Assembly: GCA_036502625.1 (NCBI GenBank)
Contig: DASXYG010000054.1
Location: forward strand, 1 to 60,271
Source: DASXYG01 sp036502625
GTDB taxonomy: Bacteria; Actinomycetota; Actinomycetes; Streptosporangiales; Streptosporangiaceae
DNA length: 60,271 nt
Direction of reading: 5' to 3'
This document shows positions 50,129 through 58,134 of the stretch, in pieces. Under the pieces are notes generated by a model that was not told the DNA's origin, made no database searches, and saw nothing but the letters and a program-made list of their open reading frames with translations. A program made the position numbers and the translations under genes. Every line of letters begins with the position of its first letter. Position 1 is the stretch's first letter.

Positions 50129-51412
50129 ATGAGCGAGGACAAGGGACCGGACGCCCCGGACGGCGCGCGCCCGTCCTCCGTACGGCCGTGGTGGCGGCGC
50201 CGGGTCGTGGTCGCGGGCGGGGCGGCCGTGGCGGTGCTCGCCGCCGGTGCGGTGGTCGGCGTGCGCGCGTTCGGGGGGCCCGCGCCGCTGCCCGAGCCGC
50301 GGGTGCTGGCGCGCGACCCCGTGCCCGCCGGGCCGATCGTCCGTACCGCGCCGGCGAACTGCGGGATCAGCGCGAAGACGCTGGCGGATCTGGTGCCGCG
50401 CACCGAGGTGGACGGTGCGGGGGAGGGCGGCGGTTGCGCGTGGTCCACCCCCGCCACGGACGCGCGCGGCATGCGGGACCTCAGCGTGGACCTGACCGTG
50501 GTGCCCGCCGGGCCGGGCGTGCCGGGCGCGATCGGCACCTCCGCCATCGGCGGCGCCATCGTCCGTTATCGCGCCGCCGCCGTCGCCAAGGACCCGGTCG
50601 CCGGGCTCGGCGACGAGGCGAGCGCCACCGACGAGGTGCCGGGCGCGGGGAACACCCACAGCGTGGTCTTCCGCGCGGGCAACCTCGTCGCGACCGTGCA
50701 GTACCAGATCGGCGACCGTACGGCGGACCTGGGCCGGGACCGCTCGTGGTCGGCGCGCGCCATCCGCGACGGCGTGTTCCGCGCCGCCGCCGACGTGGCC
50801 GCCTCGGTCGGCGCGCCCGCCGCGCCGCGCACCGCCGTGGCGCCCGCCGGCCCCGCGCCCGCCGTCTTCCCCACGCGGATGTGCGACGTGGTTCCGAAGG
50901 CGCTGCGCGACCGCCTGGTCGACGACGGCTCGGACGTGGACACCGACACCGACGGCGGCGATCCGCTCGGCGCCGCCGACGCCATCGCCGGCCACCGCAC
51001 CGCGTCGTGCACCTGGTCCTCCGATTCGCGCCACCTCACCGCGGCGATCACCACCAGCGACGCGACGGAGCCGGGCGCGGCGGTCCGCGACGTCACCAGC
51101 GAGTACCTCCGCCGCTACGCCGAGGCCCGCGACGAACCCCCCATCAGCGCGCACGACGCCCGTTACTTCCACGCGCTGGCCGGCCTCGGCGACCAGGGGT
51201 TCTGCGCGTACCTCCAGGAGTCGTCGTATCCGGGCCTGCCGGCGGACGCCCCGGCCCGCTGCGTCGTCCGCGTCGGCGTCAGCCTCGTGTCCATCACGTA
51301 TGGCAGCATTTCCGACGCGTACGACCAGGACGGCGAGCCGCTGACGGAGCAGGAGGCGGTCGGCGGCGCGTACGCGGCGGCGCTCCCCGTCGTACGGTTC
51401 CTGCGCGACTGA
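50129..51412 (+). CDS. Membrane-anchored double DUF3558-like protein, copy 2
   Basis: 427 residues with the same plan as its neighbours: a ~25-residue polar, basic N-terminus, one helix (VVVAGGAAVAVLAAGAVVGV) and two external domains. Domain 1: PANCGISAKTLADLVP, GGCAWST, VAGLGDEASATD, FRAGNLVATVQY. Domain 2: RMCDVVPKALRDRLVD, ASCTWSS, LAGLGDQGFCAYL, RVGVSLVSITY. The linker is Pro/Ala-rich. ATG 50129 has GGAGG eight bases upstream; 17 bases separate it from copy 1. The intact paired cysteines in each domain suggest conserved disulfides. Confidence 0.75.
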   Translation: MSEDKGPDAPDGARPSSVRPWWRRRVVVAGGAAVAVLAAGAVVGVRAFGGPAPLPEPRVLARDPVPAGPIVRTAPANCGISAKTLADLVPRTEVDGAGEGGGCAWSTPATDARGMRDLSVDLTVVPAGPGVPGAIGTSAIGGAIVRYRAAAVAKDPVAGLGDEASATDEVPGAGNTHSVVFRAGNLVATVQYQIGDRTADLGRDRSWSARAIRDGVFRAAADVAASVGAPAAPRTAVAPAGPAPAVFPTRMCDVVPKALRDRLVDDGSDVDTDTDGGDPLGAADAIAGHRTASCTWSSDSRHLTAAITTSDATEPGAAVRDVTSEYLRRYAEARDEPPISAHDARYFHALAGLGDQGFCAYLQESSYPGLPADAPARCVVRVGVSLVSITYGSISDAYDQDGEPLTEQEAVGGAYAAALPVVRFLRD

Positions 51413-51428
51413 CCACGGAAGGTGCCCG

Positions 51429-52640
51429 ATGCACGACCGAACGGGGTGGCCACGCCCGCCCATCGCCCGGCGGCCCTGGTGGCGCGGATGGCCGGTGCTG
51501 GTGGCCGGCGCCGGTGCGGTGGTGATCGCGGCCGGCACGACGGCGGCCGTGCTGACGCTGCGCGGCGGCGGCGATCCGCCGCCCGCCCCCGCGGCCCCGG
51601 CGCTGGACCGCGACCCGGTGGCGAAGCCGCTGAACGTCATGAACGCCCCGGCGAACTGCGGCGTTCCGTCCGCGACGGTCCGCAGGGTGACCCGGATGAA
51701 CCTGCCGTCGAACAGTTCCGGCGACTCGTGCACGTGGTCGTCGCCGGGCGGCGCGCCCCACCAGCGGACGCTCGATGTCGCCACGACCGTGGTCGAGGCG
51801 ACGAACGACGATGTGTCGCCCGCCGGCGCGGCGATGGCCGAGTTCGATACGCGCCTGGACGAGATGCGCGGCACCCGTGTCCCGGTGACCGGCCTCGGCG
51901 ACGAGGCGTACACGTCGTACGACGGCCGTGCGCAGTTCGTGCTCTTCCGCGCCGGGAACGCGGTCACCGAGCTGGACTTCGCCGGCGTCGAGCTCGGGCA
52001 CGCCACGGCGCGGCGGCTGGCGGCGAAGGCCGTCCGCCATGGTGCCTTCACGGTGGCCGCCGCCGTCGCCCGCACGCTCGGCTCGTCCGCGGCGGCGCCG
52101 CACGCGGGTTCGCCGCCGTCGCCGTCGCCGATCACCCGCCGGTTCTCCGCCTGCGACGCGGTGCCGCGCGACGTCACCAAGCGCTTCGTCCCCGACCAGG
52201 TGGTCCCGCCGAACCACCTGGTCGGGCCGGATCTCAACTCGCTGATCCCCAAGCCGGTGGTGTCGGCGTGCAACTGGACGGCGCAGGGCCGGTCGCTGAA
52301 GGTACGGATCGAGTCCGCGGTGGGCGGTGCCGCCGCCACCCGTTCGGTCGCCCGGGAGTACCTGCGGCGCCATTACAACGGACGCGTGAACGGCAGGTTC
52401 GACGCCCTGCGGGGCCCCGGTGAGCAGGCGTTCTCCCGGTTCACCTCCAACGACGAGCTCCGCGAGGACACCGAGACCAATCTCGGGCAGGTCGTGTTCC
52501 GAGTCCGCAACGTCCTGGTCACGGTCTGGTACGGAAACGACGCGCTCGGCCAGCCCGACGACGAGAAGCTGAGCGTTGAGGAGGCGCGGAACGGCGCCTA
52601 CGCGGTGGCCGCGCAGGTCGCGCGTGCCGTGCACGTTTGA
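51429..52640 (+). CDS. Membrane-anchored double DUF3558-like protein, copy 3
   Basis: 403 residues, 16 bases after copy 2. Short basic N-terminus, single helix (VLVAGAGAVVIAAGTTAAVL), then two external domains. Domain 1: PANCGVPSATVRRVTRM, DSCTWSS, VTGLGDEAYTSY, FRAGNAVTELDF. Domain 2: SACDAVPRDVTKRFVP, SACNWTA, LRGPGEQAFSRF, FRVRNVLVTVWY; here the GLGD motif has become GPGE. Sequence identity with the other copies is low outside the motifs, so the triplication is old. A Gly-type linker is missing; domains are joined by a Pro/Ser stretch. Function unknown. Confidence 0.75.
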   Translation: MHDRTGWPRPPIARRPWWRGWPVLVAGAGAVVIAAGTTAAVLTLRGGGDPPPAPAAPALDRDPVAKPLNVMNAPANCGVPSATVRRVTRMNLPSNSSGDSCTWSSPGGAPHQRTLDVATTVVEATNDDVSPAGAAMAEFDTRLDEMRGTRVPVTGLGDEAYTSYDGRAQFVLFRAGNAVTELDFAGVELGHATARRLAAKAVRHGAFTVAAAVARTLGSSAAAPHAGSPPSPSPITRRFSACDAVPRDVTKRFVPDQVVPPNHLVGPDLNSLIPKPVVSACNWTAQGRSLKVRIESAVGGAAATRSVAREYLRRHYNGRVNGRFDALRGPGEQAFSRFTSNDELREDTETNLGQVVFRVRNVLVTVWYGNDALGQPDDEKLSVEEARNGAYAVAAQVARAVHV

Positions 52641-52725
52641 GGGGATCGCGGATGCGATGGCCGCCGCCGTGCGGCTTGGGCGGATCTTAGGGGAGCCCGG
52701 ACTTTCTCCTCGCATGTGCGGAGGC

Positions 52726-52731
52726 TAATGT
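52726..52731 (+). promoter_or_regulatory. -10 box for a leaderless regulator gene
   Basis: TAATGT lies seven bases before the GTG at 52739. A GGAGG further upstream (52720-52724) is too far away to serve as ribosome site, so the mRNA probably begins at the start codon. Confidence 0.5.
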
Positions 52732-52738
52732 TGCCGCC

Positions 52739-53176
52739 GTGACCACCTCTCCCGCCTCTCCCTCCGCGGATGCCGTGAGCTTCCGCATCGGCGAGGCCGC
52801 CGCGCTCCTCGGCGTCAGCGGCGACACCGTGCGCCGCTGGATCGACGCGGGCAAGCTGCGCGCGCGGCGCGACGCCAACGGGCACCGCACGGTCGGCGGC
52901 GCCGACCTCGCGGCGTTCGCCCGGTCCCAGTCCGCCGACAGCGGCGAGACCGGCGGCTCCTCGGCGCGCAACCATCTGCGCGGCATCGTCACCCGGGTCG
53001 TACGCGACGGCGTCATGGCGCAGGTCGAGATCCAGGCCGGGCCGTTCCGGCTGGTGTCGCTGATGAGCCGGGAGGCCGCGGACGACCTCGCGCTCGAAGC
53101 GGGCGTCGTGGCGGACGCGGTGGTCAAGTCAACGAACGTCGTCGTGCAGCTCGCGGACCGCCGCGCAGCACCATAA
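52739..53176 (+). CDS. HTH-TOBE molybdate-responsive regulator
   Basis: 145 residues. N-terminal MerR/excisionase-type HTH (FRIGEAAALLGVSGDTVRRW with wing RDANGHRTVG) and a C-terminal TOBE/Mop domain (NHLRGIVTRVVRDGVMAQVE ... ADAVVKSTNVVVQL), which binds molybdate. It lies 10 bases before modA, so it is most likely the local molybdate sensor controlling uptake. This differs from the LysR-type HTH of E. coli ModE. Leaderless GTG start. Confidence 0.9.
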   Translation: MTTSPASPSADAVSFRIGEAAALLGVSGDTVRRWIDAGKLRARRDANGHRTVGGADLAAFARSQSADSGETGGSSARNHLRGIVTRVVRDGVMAQVEIQAGPFRLVSLMSREAADDLALEAGVVADAVVKSTNVVVQLADRRAAP

Positions 53177-53186
53177 GGAGGGCCGG

Positions 53187-53981
53187 TTGACCAGGCAACG
53201 GTTCATCGCGGGCGCTTTCGCGTCCGTCGCGGCTATCGGGCTGCTCGCCGCCGGATGCGGCTCCACCGGCAACGACAACGGGAGCGGGTCGGGCAACAAG
53301 GGGTCGACCACCACGCTCACGGTGTTCGCCGCGGCGTCGCTGACCGGCGCGTTCGGCACCATCGGCAAGCAGTTCGAGGCCGCCCACCCCGGTACGAAGG
53401 TGCGGTTCAGCTTCGGCGGCAGCGACACCCTCGCCCAGCAGATCAACAACGGCGCGCCGGCCGACGTCTTCGCCGCGGCGAGCCCGAAGACCATGAAGAT
53501 GGTCACCGACGCGAAGAACGCCGCCGGAACGCCCACGACATTCGTGAAGAACCGGCTGGAGATCGCCGTACCGAGGAGCAACCCGGCGAAGATCACCGGG
53601 CTGAAGGACCTCGCGAACAAGAAGAACAAGGTCGTGCTGTGCGCGGCGTCCGTGCCCTGCGGCGCCGCCGCGCAGAAGGCGCTGAAGGCGGCGAACCTGA
53701 AGGTCACGCCGGTTTCGGAGGAGAAGGACGTCAAGGCCGCGCTGACGAAGGTCGGGCTGGACGAGGCCGACGCCGCGCTGGTCTACCGCACCGACGTCAA
53801 GTCCGCGCCGGGCAAGGTGAAGGGCATCGACTTCCCTGAGGCGGCGAAGGCCATCAACGACTACCCGATGGTGACCGTGGCCAAGGCGCCGCAGCCGAAG
53901 CTGGCGAAGCAGTTCGAGTCGCTCGTGCTGTCGGCGGCGGGTATGAAGGTGCTGACCACGGCCGGATTCGACAAGCCCTGA
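53187..53981 (+). CDS. modA: Molybdate-binding lipoprotein
   Basis: 264 residues; lipobox LAAGC with Cys24, then a Gly/Ser/Asn linker. Mature protein has LTVFAAASLTGAFGTIGKQF and FSFGGSDTLAQQINNGAPAD, the two oxyanion-binding segments with Ser residues, and VLCAASVPCGAAAQKAL. The start is TTG at 53187, six bases after a perfect AAGGAGGG; no other start is close. Captures molybdate (or tungstate) for ModBC, whose genes follow. Confidence 0.95.
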   Translation: MTRQRFIAGAFASVAAIGLLAAGCGSTGNDNGSGSGNKGSTTTLTVFAAASLTGAFGTIGKQFEAAHPGTKVRFSFGGSDTLAQQINNGAPADVFAAASPKTMKMVTDAKNAAGTPTTFVKNRLEIAVPRSNPAKITGLKDLANKKNKVVLCAASVPCGAAAQKALKAANLKVTPVSEEKDVKAALTKVGLDEADAALVYRTDVKSAPGKVKGIDFPEAAKAINDYPMVTVAKAPQPKLAKQFESLVLSAAGMKVLTTAGFDKP

Positions 53982-54004
53982 GCCGTACGGGGAAGGTCAG
54001 GGGG

Positions 54005-54847
54005 ATGACCACCCGTACGCGGGAGACCATCGGCGCCGCGCCCGTGCGGGGGCGGCGCGGCGACCGGTGGGCGGCGATCCCGTGGGCGCTGCTCGTCCCC
54101 GCGTTCCTGGGCCTCGCGTTCCTGGTGGTGCCGCTGCTGGGGCTGCTCGTCCGCGCGCCGTGGGGCACGCTGCTGACCCGCCTCGGCGAGTCCGGCGTCC
54201 GCGACGCGCTGCTGCTCTCCCTGCTGTGCGCCACCGTGGCCACCGGCATCTCGCTGGTCCTCGGCGTGCCGCTGGCCTGGCTGCTCGCCCGCACACGCAT
54301 CCCCGGCCTGCGGTTCGTCCGCGCGCTGATCACCGTGCCGCTCGTGCTGCCCCCGGTCGTCGGCGGCGTCGCGCTGCTGCTGGTGCTCGGCCGCAACGGG
54401 CTGCTCGGCCGTTCGCTGGACGCCGGGTTCGGCATCACGCTGCCGTTCACCACGGCCGGGGTGGTCGTCGCGGAGACGTTCGTCGCCATGCCGTTCCTCA
54501 TCGTCAGCGTCGAGGGCGCGCTGCGCGCCGCGGACCGCCGCTACGAGGAGGCCGCCGCGACGCTCGGCGCGTCCCGCTGGACGATCTTCCGGCGGGTGAC
54601 GCTGCCGATGGTCGCGCCCGGCGTCGTGGCGGGCGCCACGATGTGCTGGGCGCGGGCGCTCGGCGAGTTCGGCGCCACGATCACGTTCGCCGGCAACTTC
54701 CCCGGCCAGACGCAGACGATGCCGCTCGCGGTCTACCTGGCGATGGAGACCGACCCGCAGTCGGCGATCGTGCTGAGCATCGTGCTGCTCGCGGTGTCGA
54801 TCATCGTGCTCGCCAGCCTCCGTGACCGCTGGGTCGCGTCGTCGTGA
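54005..54847 (+). CDS. modB: Molybdate ABC transporter permease
   Basis: 280 residues, about five to six helices. The EAA loop RRYEEAAATLGASRWTIFRRVTLP-type region (split: YEEAAATLGASRWTIF, then RVTLPMVAPG) and LGEFGATITFAGNFPGQTQT are diagnostic of ModB. Short basic N-terminal arm. The stop overlaps the modC GTG by four bases. Confidence 0.95.
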   Translation: MTTRTRETIGAAPVRGRRGDRWAAIPWALLVPAFLGLAFLVVPLLGLLVRAPWGTLLTRLGESGVRDALLLSLLCATVATGISLVLGVPLAWLLARTRIPGLRFVRALITVPLVLPPVVGGVALLLVLGRNGLLGRSLDAGFGITLPFTTAGVVVAETFVAMPFLIVSVEGALRAADRRYEEAAATLGASRWTIFRRVTLPMVAPGVVAGATMCWARALGEFGATITFAGNFPGQTQTMPLAVYLAMETDPQSAIVLSIVLLAVSIIVLASLRDRWVASS

Positions 54848-55911
54848 GCGGGCCGCGTACGGACGACCCGGTGCTGCGGGCGCGCATCGAGGTGCGCAGG
54901 CCGGAGTTCCGCCTCGACGTCGCCATCGAGGTCGGCGCCGGGGAGGTCGTCGCGCTGCTCGGCCCGAACGGCGCGGGCAAGACCACCACGCTGCGCGCGC
55001 TCGCGGGGCTGCTGCGCCCCGACTCCGGCTCGATCGAGCTCGACGGCGACGACCTCGCCTCGCTGCCCACCGAGCGGCGCCCGATCGGCATGGTCTTCCA
55101 GGACTACCTGCTGTTCCCGCACATGTCGGCGCTGGAGAACGTGGCGTTCGGGCCGCGCTGCCAGGGCGCGTCCCGTGCGTCGGCGCGCGACCTCGCGCGC
55201 GACATGCTGGCCCGCGTCGGCCTGTCCGACCACGCCGAGTCGCGGCCGCGCGCGCTGTCCGGCGGGCAGGCGCAGCGGGTGGCGCTGGCCCGCGCGCTGG
55301 CCGTACGCCCGCGGCTGCTGCTGCTCGACGAACCGCTCGCCGCCCTCGACGCGCACACCCGGCTGGAGATCCGCGCCCGGCTGCGCCGCGACCTCGCCGG
55401 CTTCGACGGCGCCACCCTGGTCGTCACGCACGACCCGCTGGACGCCATGGTCCTCGCCGACCGCCTCGTGGTGATCGAACAGGGCGCGGTGGTCCAGCAC
55501 GGCCCGCCCGCCGAGGTGGCGCGCCACCCGCGCACCGAGTACGTCGCCCGGCTGGTCGGGCTGAACCTCTACCGCGGCGCGGCCGGGCCCGACGGCGTAC
55601 GGCTGGACCCCGGCGGCGACGGTGTGCGGTTCGCCGTCGCGGAGACCCTGGCGGGGGACGTCTTCGTGGCGTTCCCGCCCAGCGCCGTCGCGCTCTACCG
55701 CGCCCGGCCCGACGGCAGCCCGCGCAACGTGTGGCAGGCCCGGGTGGACGGCGTCGAGCGCCACGGCGACCTCATCCGCGTGCAGCTCGACGGCGCCCTC
55801 CCGGCGGCGGCCGACGTCACCGCCGCGGCCGCCGCCGAGCTCGACCTCGTACCCGGCGCGGAGATCTGGGCCAGCGTCAAGGCCACCGAGGCGCACGCCT
55901 ACCCGGCCTGA
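54844..55911 (+). CDS. modC: Molybdate ABC transporter ATP-binding protein
   Basis: 355 residues: ABC domain (Walker A LLGPNGAGKTTTLRAL near 39, Q-loop VFQDYLLFPH, signature RALSGGQAQRVALARA, Walker B LLLLDEPLAALD, His in VVTHDPLDAM) and a C-terminal TOBE-like domain from about 285. GTG start overlaps modB (GTGA). The C-terminal domain may sense molybdate and gate transport. A 24-bp palindrome spans the stop codon. Confidence 0.95.
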   Translation: MSGPRTDDPVLRARIEVRRPEFRLDVAIEVGAGEVVALLGPNGAGKTTTLRALAGLLRPDSGSIELDGDDLASLPTERRPIGMVFQDYLLFPHMSALENVAFGPRCQGASRASARDLARDMLARVGLSDHAESRPRALSGGQAQRVALARALAVRPRLLLLDEPLAALDAHTRLEIRARLRRDLAGFDGATLVVTHDPLDAMVLADRLVVIEQGAVVQHGPPAEVARHPRTEYVARLVGLNLYRGAAGPDGVRLDPGGDGVRFAVAETLAGDVFVAFPPSAVALYRARPDGSPRNVWQARVDGVERHGDLIRVQLDGALPAAADVTAAAAAELDLVPGAEIWASVKATEAHAYPA

Positions 55912-55931
55912 GTCCGTACGTACGGCCTCAG
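55908..55931. terminator. 24-bp palindrome at the modC/reductase convergent junction
   Basis: CTGAG, T, CCGTACGTACGG, C, CTCAG reads the same on both strands except one pair. It includes both stop codons of the convergent genes and leaves no other intergenic sequence, so it is the probable bidirectional terminator. Confidence 0.6.
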
Positions 55932-56950
55932 CGGCGGCGCAGCGCCGCGTCCGCCAGCGCCGGCGGCCGCCACCCGCCGTCGGCGTCGTTCAGCGTCGTG
56001 CCGGGCGGGACGATCGCGTCGATGCGGTCGAGGACGTCCGCGCCGAGCGTCAGATCGGCCGCCGTGAGCTGCCCCTCCAGGTGGTCGAGCGTGCGCGGCC
56101 CGATGATCGCGGACGTCACCGCCGGGTGGGTGACGTTCCACGCCAGCGCCATCTCGACCAGGCTCAGCCCGGCCTCGTCGGCCACCTGGGCCAGCGCGTC
56201 CGCGGCGTCCAGCTTCTGCCGGTTGCCCTCGATGGACATGTCGTACCGCTCGGGCATCACCTGGGCGCGGCGGCTCTCCGGTACGGCACCCTTCCGGTAG
56301 CGGCCGGTCAGCCAGCCGCCGGCGAGCGGGCTCCACGTGAGCACGCCCATGCCGTACTTCCGCACCGTGGGCAGCACGTCGGTCTCGATGCCGCGGGCGA
56401 GGATGGAGTACGGCGGCTGCTCGCCGACGAACCGCTCGCGCCCGCGCCGCTCCGCCGTCCACTGCGCCTCGACGATCTCGTGCGCGGGGAACGTGGACGT
56501 GCCGATGTAGAGGATCTTGCCGGCCCGTACGAGGTCGGTCAGCGCGCCCAAGGTCTCGTCGATGTCGGTCGCGGGGTCCGGGCGGTGCACCTGGTAGAGG
56601 TCGATCCGGTCCGTGCGGAGGCGGCGCAGGCTGTTCTCCACCTCCTGGACGATCCACCGCCGCGAGTTGCCGCTGCGGTTCAGGCCCTCGCCCATCTGGT
56701 TGTGGAACTTCGTCGCCAGCACGATCTCGTCACGGTTGCCGGCCTCCGCGAGGATCCGCCCGACGAACTCCTCCGACTCGCCCTGGGAGTACATGTCGGC
56801 GGTGTCGACGAAGTTGATCCCCGCGTCGAACGCGCGCCGCGCGATCTTCGCCGAGTCGTCGTACGACGCCCCCCACGAGCCGAACATCATCGCACCGAGC
56901 GCCAGCCGGCTCACCCGCACACCGGTCCGCCCGAAGTCGCGATACTCCAT
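55928..56950 (-). CDS. Aldo/keto reductase
   Basis: 340-residue NADPH-dependent oxidoreductase of the AKR TIM-barrel family. Start strand MEYRDFGRTGVRVSRLALG; catalytic tetrad Asp in FVDTADMYSQG (Asp and Tyr), Lys in VLATKFHNQMG and His in LYQVHRPDP. NADPH site near the C-terminus: VTSAIIGPRTLDHLEGQL. Reduces aldehydes or ketones; substrate unknown. ATG 56950 has GGGG upstream. Divergent from a MerR gene, its likely regulator. Confidence 0.93.
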   Translation of the reverse strand: MEYRDFGRTGVRVSRLALGAMMFGSWGASYDDSAKIARRAFDAGINFVDTADMYSQGESEEFVGRILAEAGNRDEIVLATKFHNQMGEGLNRSGNSRRWIVQEVENSLRRLRTDRIDLYQVHRPDPATDIDETLGALTDLVRAGKILYIGTSTFPAHEIVEAQWTAERRGRERFVGEQPPYSILARGIETDVLPTVRKYGMGVLTWSPLAGGWLTGRYRKGAVPESRRAQVMPERYDMSIEGNRQKLDAADALAQVADEAGLSLVEMALAWNVTHPAVTSAIIGPRTLDHLEGQLTAADLTLGADVLDRIDAIVPPGTTLNDADGGWRPPALADAALRRR

Positions 56951-56985
56951 CTTGCTCACCCCTGATGATATGGACACTCGCACTA

Positions 56986-57011
56986 CCGATAGCAGCACTA
57001 TCCGCTATCGG
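56986..57011. promoter_or_regulatory. Inverted repeat between reductase and merR genes
   Basis: CCGATAGC (56986-56993) and GCTATCGG (57004-57011) are exact complements ten bases apart. ACTATCC occurs twice in the same stretch (56997 and 57018). On the minus strand TATCAT (plus 56965-56970) is a good -10 for the reductase gene. This fits a MerR-type operator-promoter controlling the reductase and probably merR. Confidence 0.65.
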
Positions 57012-57075
57012 CAGCTACACTATCCATCGAAGGGCGCGAGTTGGCAAGTCCACCTACGGAACGGGGTCGCGGCGG

Positions 57076-57702
57076 ATGCGGATGGCGGAGCTGAGCGCGG
57101 AATCCGGCGTCCCGGTTCCGACGATCAAGTACTACCTGCGCGAGGGCCTGCTCCCCGCGGGCGAGCGCACCAGCCCCAACCAGGTGAAGTACGACCAGCG
57201 GCACGTCAGGCGCATCCGGCTGGTCCGGGCGCTCGTCGAGGTCGGCGGGCTGTCCATCGCCTCGGCCCGCGAGGTGCTCGCCCGGATGGACGCGCCTGGC
57301 CACAGCGACATCGAGTCGCTCGGCAAGGTCCTCTACGCCATGCCCGCCGGGCGCGGCAATGCCGAGGACGCGTCGCTGAAGGACGCCACCGCGGAGGTCG
57401 AGGCGCTGCTCGAACGGCGCGGGTGGGACGTACGGCAGCAGGCGCCGGCCCGCCGCGCGCTCGCCGAGGTGCTGGCCACGCTGCACCGCGTCGGCGGCGA
57501 CGACTTCGCGGCGCTGCTCGACGACTACGCCGCCGCCGCGGAGACCCTGGCGGAGAAGGAGGGCCCGGTGGTGCTGGCCCGCGACGACGTCGACGCGCGG
57601 GGCGAGGCCGTCGTGATCGGAACGGTGGTGGCCGACGCCCTGCTGTCCGCGCTGCGCCGGCTCGCCTTCGAGGCCCAGGCCGCGCCGCCGCGGTCGACGT
57701 GA
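57076..57702 (+). CDS. MerR-family transcriptional regulator
   Basis: 208 residues. N-terminal MerR HTH: MRMAELSAESGVPVPTIKYY with wing PNQVKYDQRHVRRIRLVRAL, followed by a long helix for dimerisation and a ~100-residue helical C-terminal domain (FAALLDDYAAAAETLAEKEG), larger than in metal-sensing MerR proteins and without a Cys cluster, so a small-molecule ligand is likelier. ATG 57076 chosen; ATG 57082 is equally possible. Probably regulates the divergent aldo/keto reductase. Confidence 0.9.
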   Translation: MRMAELSAESGVPVPTIKYYLREGLLPAGERTSPNQVKYDQRHVRRIRLVRALVEVGGLSIASAREVLARMDAPGHSDIESLGKVLYAMPAGRGNAEDASLKDATAEVEALLERRGWDVRQQAPARRALAEVLATLHRVGGDDFAALLDDYAAAAETLAEKEGPVVLARDDVDARGEAVVIGTVVADALLSALRRLAFEAQAAPPRST

Positions 57703-58134
57703 TCAGCCGGCGCGGCGGAAGACCGACTCGATGATCTGGTCCTTCGCCGGGCCGCGTACGCGCCACCGCTGGCGCCACTCGTCCGCCGAAATGACGGTGA
57801 ACGCGCCCTCGTAGGCGTCCGCGCGGCACGGGTGGTGCGTCCGCCAGGATCCCGTCCGCAGATCCAGGTCGTGGAAGGGGCTGCCGTCCGCGAACGCCAC
57901 CGCCATGACACCCGGTCCGGACGGGGCGTAGCGCAGCCGGCGGTACGACTCGCCGCTCCAGTGGCCGAGGTCGAGGACGCCGCGCTCCTCGTACGCCAGG
58001 GCGCCGCCGTCGGGGGTGAACACGGCCGTGCCGGTGAACGTGCCGCGCGTGCCGGCCGCGTCGTCGGACAGGCGGCGCTCGATGCGCCAGCTCCCCGCGA
58101 GGTAGCCGGCGGGGTCGGCGACGGGCCAGGTCAT
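57703..58134 (-). CDS. DUF6314-like small beta-barrel protein
   Basis: 143 residues. The sequence alternates strands as in lipocalin-like barrels: YLAGSWRIERRLSDDAAG, TFTGTAVFTPDGGALAYEE, YRRLRYAPSG, FHDLDLRTGSWRTHHPC and WRQRWRVRGPAKDQIIESVF. This layout fits DUF6314, of unknown function. The start overlaps the glycosyltransferase stop (ATGA), so the two are co-translated. Its stop abuts the convergent merR stop. Confidence 0.65.
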   Translation of the reverse strand: MTWPVADPAGYLAGSWRIERRLSDDAAGTRGTFTGTAVFTPDGGALAYEERGVLDLGHWSGESYRRLRYAPSGPGVMAVAFADGSPFHDLDLRTGSWRTHHPCRADAYEGAFTVISADEWRQRWRVRGPAKDQIIESVFRRAG

